DNA of 13,004 nt from JBDTRY01 sp039931435 (GTDB taxonomy: Bacteria > Acidobacteriota > Thermoanaerobaculia > Gp7-AA8): positions 1-13,004 of the forward strand of contig JBDTRY010000093.1 in assembly GCA_039931435.1 (NCBI GenBank). Reading direction: 5' to 3'. Numbering within the stretch: the stretch's first letter is position 1; each line of letters opens with the position of its first letter. The notes beneath the pieces are model-generated. The model was not told the DNA's origin, searched no databases, and was given only the letters and a program-made list of their open reading frames with translations. The translations under genes and the position numbers were made by a program. Of this stretch, positions 12,522-13,004 are shown one piece after another.

Positions 12522-12791
12522 GTGAATGGCTCAGACGACCAGGAGAGCGCGGACTTCCTCTTCTTCAGCCGCGAATACTCGCAGGCTCAGGAGGCGCTGG
12601 AAGCACTCCGCAATCAGGCCTCCACCCTCGTGGTCATGGGAAACGGCGAGGAACTGAACATATTCATCGACCAGTTCGTCTCCATGGCTCGAGCCACCGC
12701 GGCCGAAGCGGACGCCCGCGACCTGAGCCACTTCGAGGAATGGTTTTCAGAACTGATCAGGAAGGCGGAGGAGTTGCGCGGCTCGTCTTGA
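12522..12791 (+). CDS. Small acidic helical protein of unknown function
   Basis: An 89-residue protein that I do not recognise. It starts at GTG with a good ribosome site. It is acidic, has no signal peptide, membrane segment or cysteine, and appears almost wholly helical. Helix-prone stretches are about 15-33 (SREYSQAQEALEALRNQA), 43-65 (EELNIFIDQFVSMARATA) and 67-86 (DARDLSHFEEWFSELIRKAEE). VVMGNGEE (37-44) may form a turn between helices. It is transcribed divergently from the poly-HAMP kinase operon with a 233-base shared upstream region. That position would suit a small partner or regulator of the operon, but this rests on location alone. Codon use is like that of the neighbours, which supports a real gene. 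Confidence 0.65.
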   Translation: MNGSDDQESADFLFFSREYSQAQEALEALRNQASTLVVMGNGEELNIFIDQFVSMARATAAEADARDLSHFEEWFSELIRKAEELRGSS

Positions 12792-12889
12792 CCTTGACGG
12801 AATGCTCGCGCGTAGTAAGCCTGATGAACCGCACGCGGGGCCGCACGCCGCGCGGGATGACCTGTTTCCTGAGATGCGAACACCACTCG

Positions 12890-13004
12890 TGTCATCCTGA
12901 GCGTCGAGCGAAGGATCTCTTCTACCTTCCCGGTTCCTACGCGAGAAAAGGCACGATTCTCGTTGAAGAGATCCTTCGGTCGCTGCGCTCCCTCCAGGAT
13001 GACA
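12890..13004. repeat. Full copy of the palindromic MITE-like element, 115 bp
   Basis: The copy begins tgtcatcctga and ends ccaggatgaca at the last base of the window. The inner inverted box cgaaggatctcttc pairs with gaagagatccttcg. It matches the copy at 1664-1780 through most of its length, including ccttcccggt and gcacgattctcgttga. A looser terminus-like string (gtttcctgagatgcga, 12864-12879) precedes it. Between the small gene's stop and this element I see no other gene. Confidence 0.8.

Overview
The window is GC-rich and densely coded. It looks like part of a soil or environmental bacterial chromosome. The dispersed palindromic element with tgtcatcctga ends and an inner cgaaggatctc box, together with the many-HAMP hybrid kinase, recalls Acidobacteriota or a similar phylum. 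That placement is an inference from style, because no marker gene is present.

Left part (1-2976): degenerate copies of the palindromic element lie at 49-71 and 102-150. A RhlE-type DEAD-box RNA helicase follows (302-1540, +) and ends at a near-perfect GC-rich palindrome. A 301-base gap then holds a full copy of the element (1664-1780) and flanking fragments. Two small minus-strand genes come next: a 109-residue lipocalin-like unknown (1842-2171) and a 175-residue secreted lipoprotein (2265-2792). A strong bidirectional hairpin terminator separates them.

Signalling block (2977-12288): a stand-alone CheY-like receiver (2977-3348, +) converges on a four-gene minus-strand operon and overlaps its end by 18 nt. 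In transcription order the operon encodes a 1965-residue soluble hybrid histidine kinase, a CheR-type methyltransferase, a CheB-type methylesterase domain without a receiver, and a receiver-PAS-histidine kinase. The hybrid kinase carries about 21 HAMP units, a GAF domain, a glutamate-rich coiled coil, the kinase core and three receivers. All three gene junctions are 4-nt ATGA overlaps, which implies translational coupling and a shared function. The window has no chemoreceptor, CheA, CheW or DNA-binding output domain. The likely picture is a non-motility signalling pathway. In it the HAMP array transmits or integrates a cytoplasmic signal, CheR and CheB may tune it by reversible glutamate methylation, and phosphate can be shared among five receivers and two kinases. 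The methylation target is not shown by the sequence. The best candidate is the EE-pair coiled coil of the hybrid kinase.

Right edge (12289-13004): an 89-residue acidic unknown protein (12522-12791, +) is divergent from the operon. A full palindromic element copy (12890-13004) ends exactly at the window edge.
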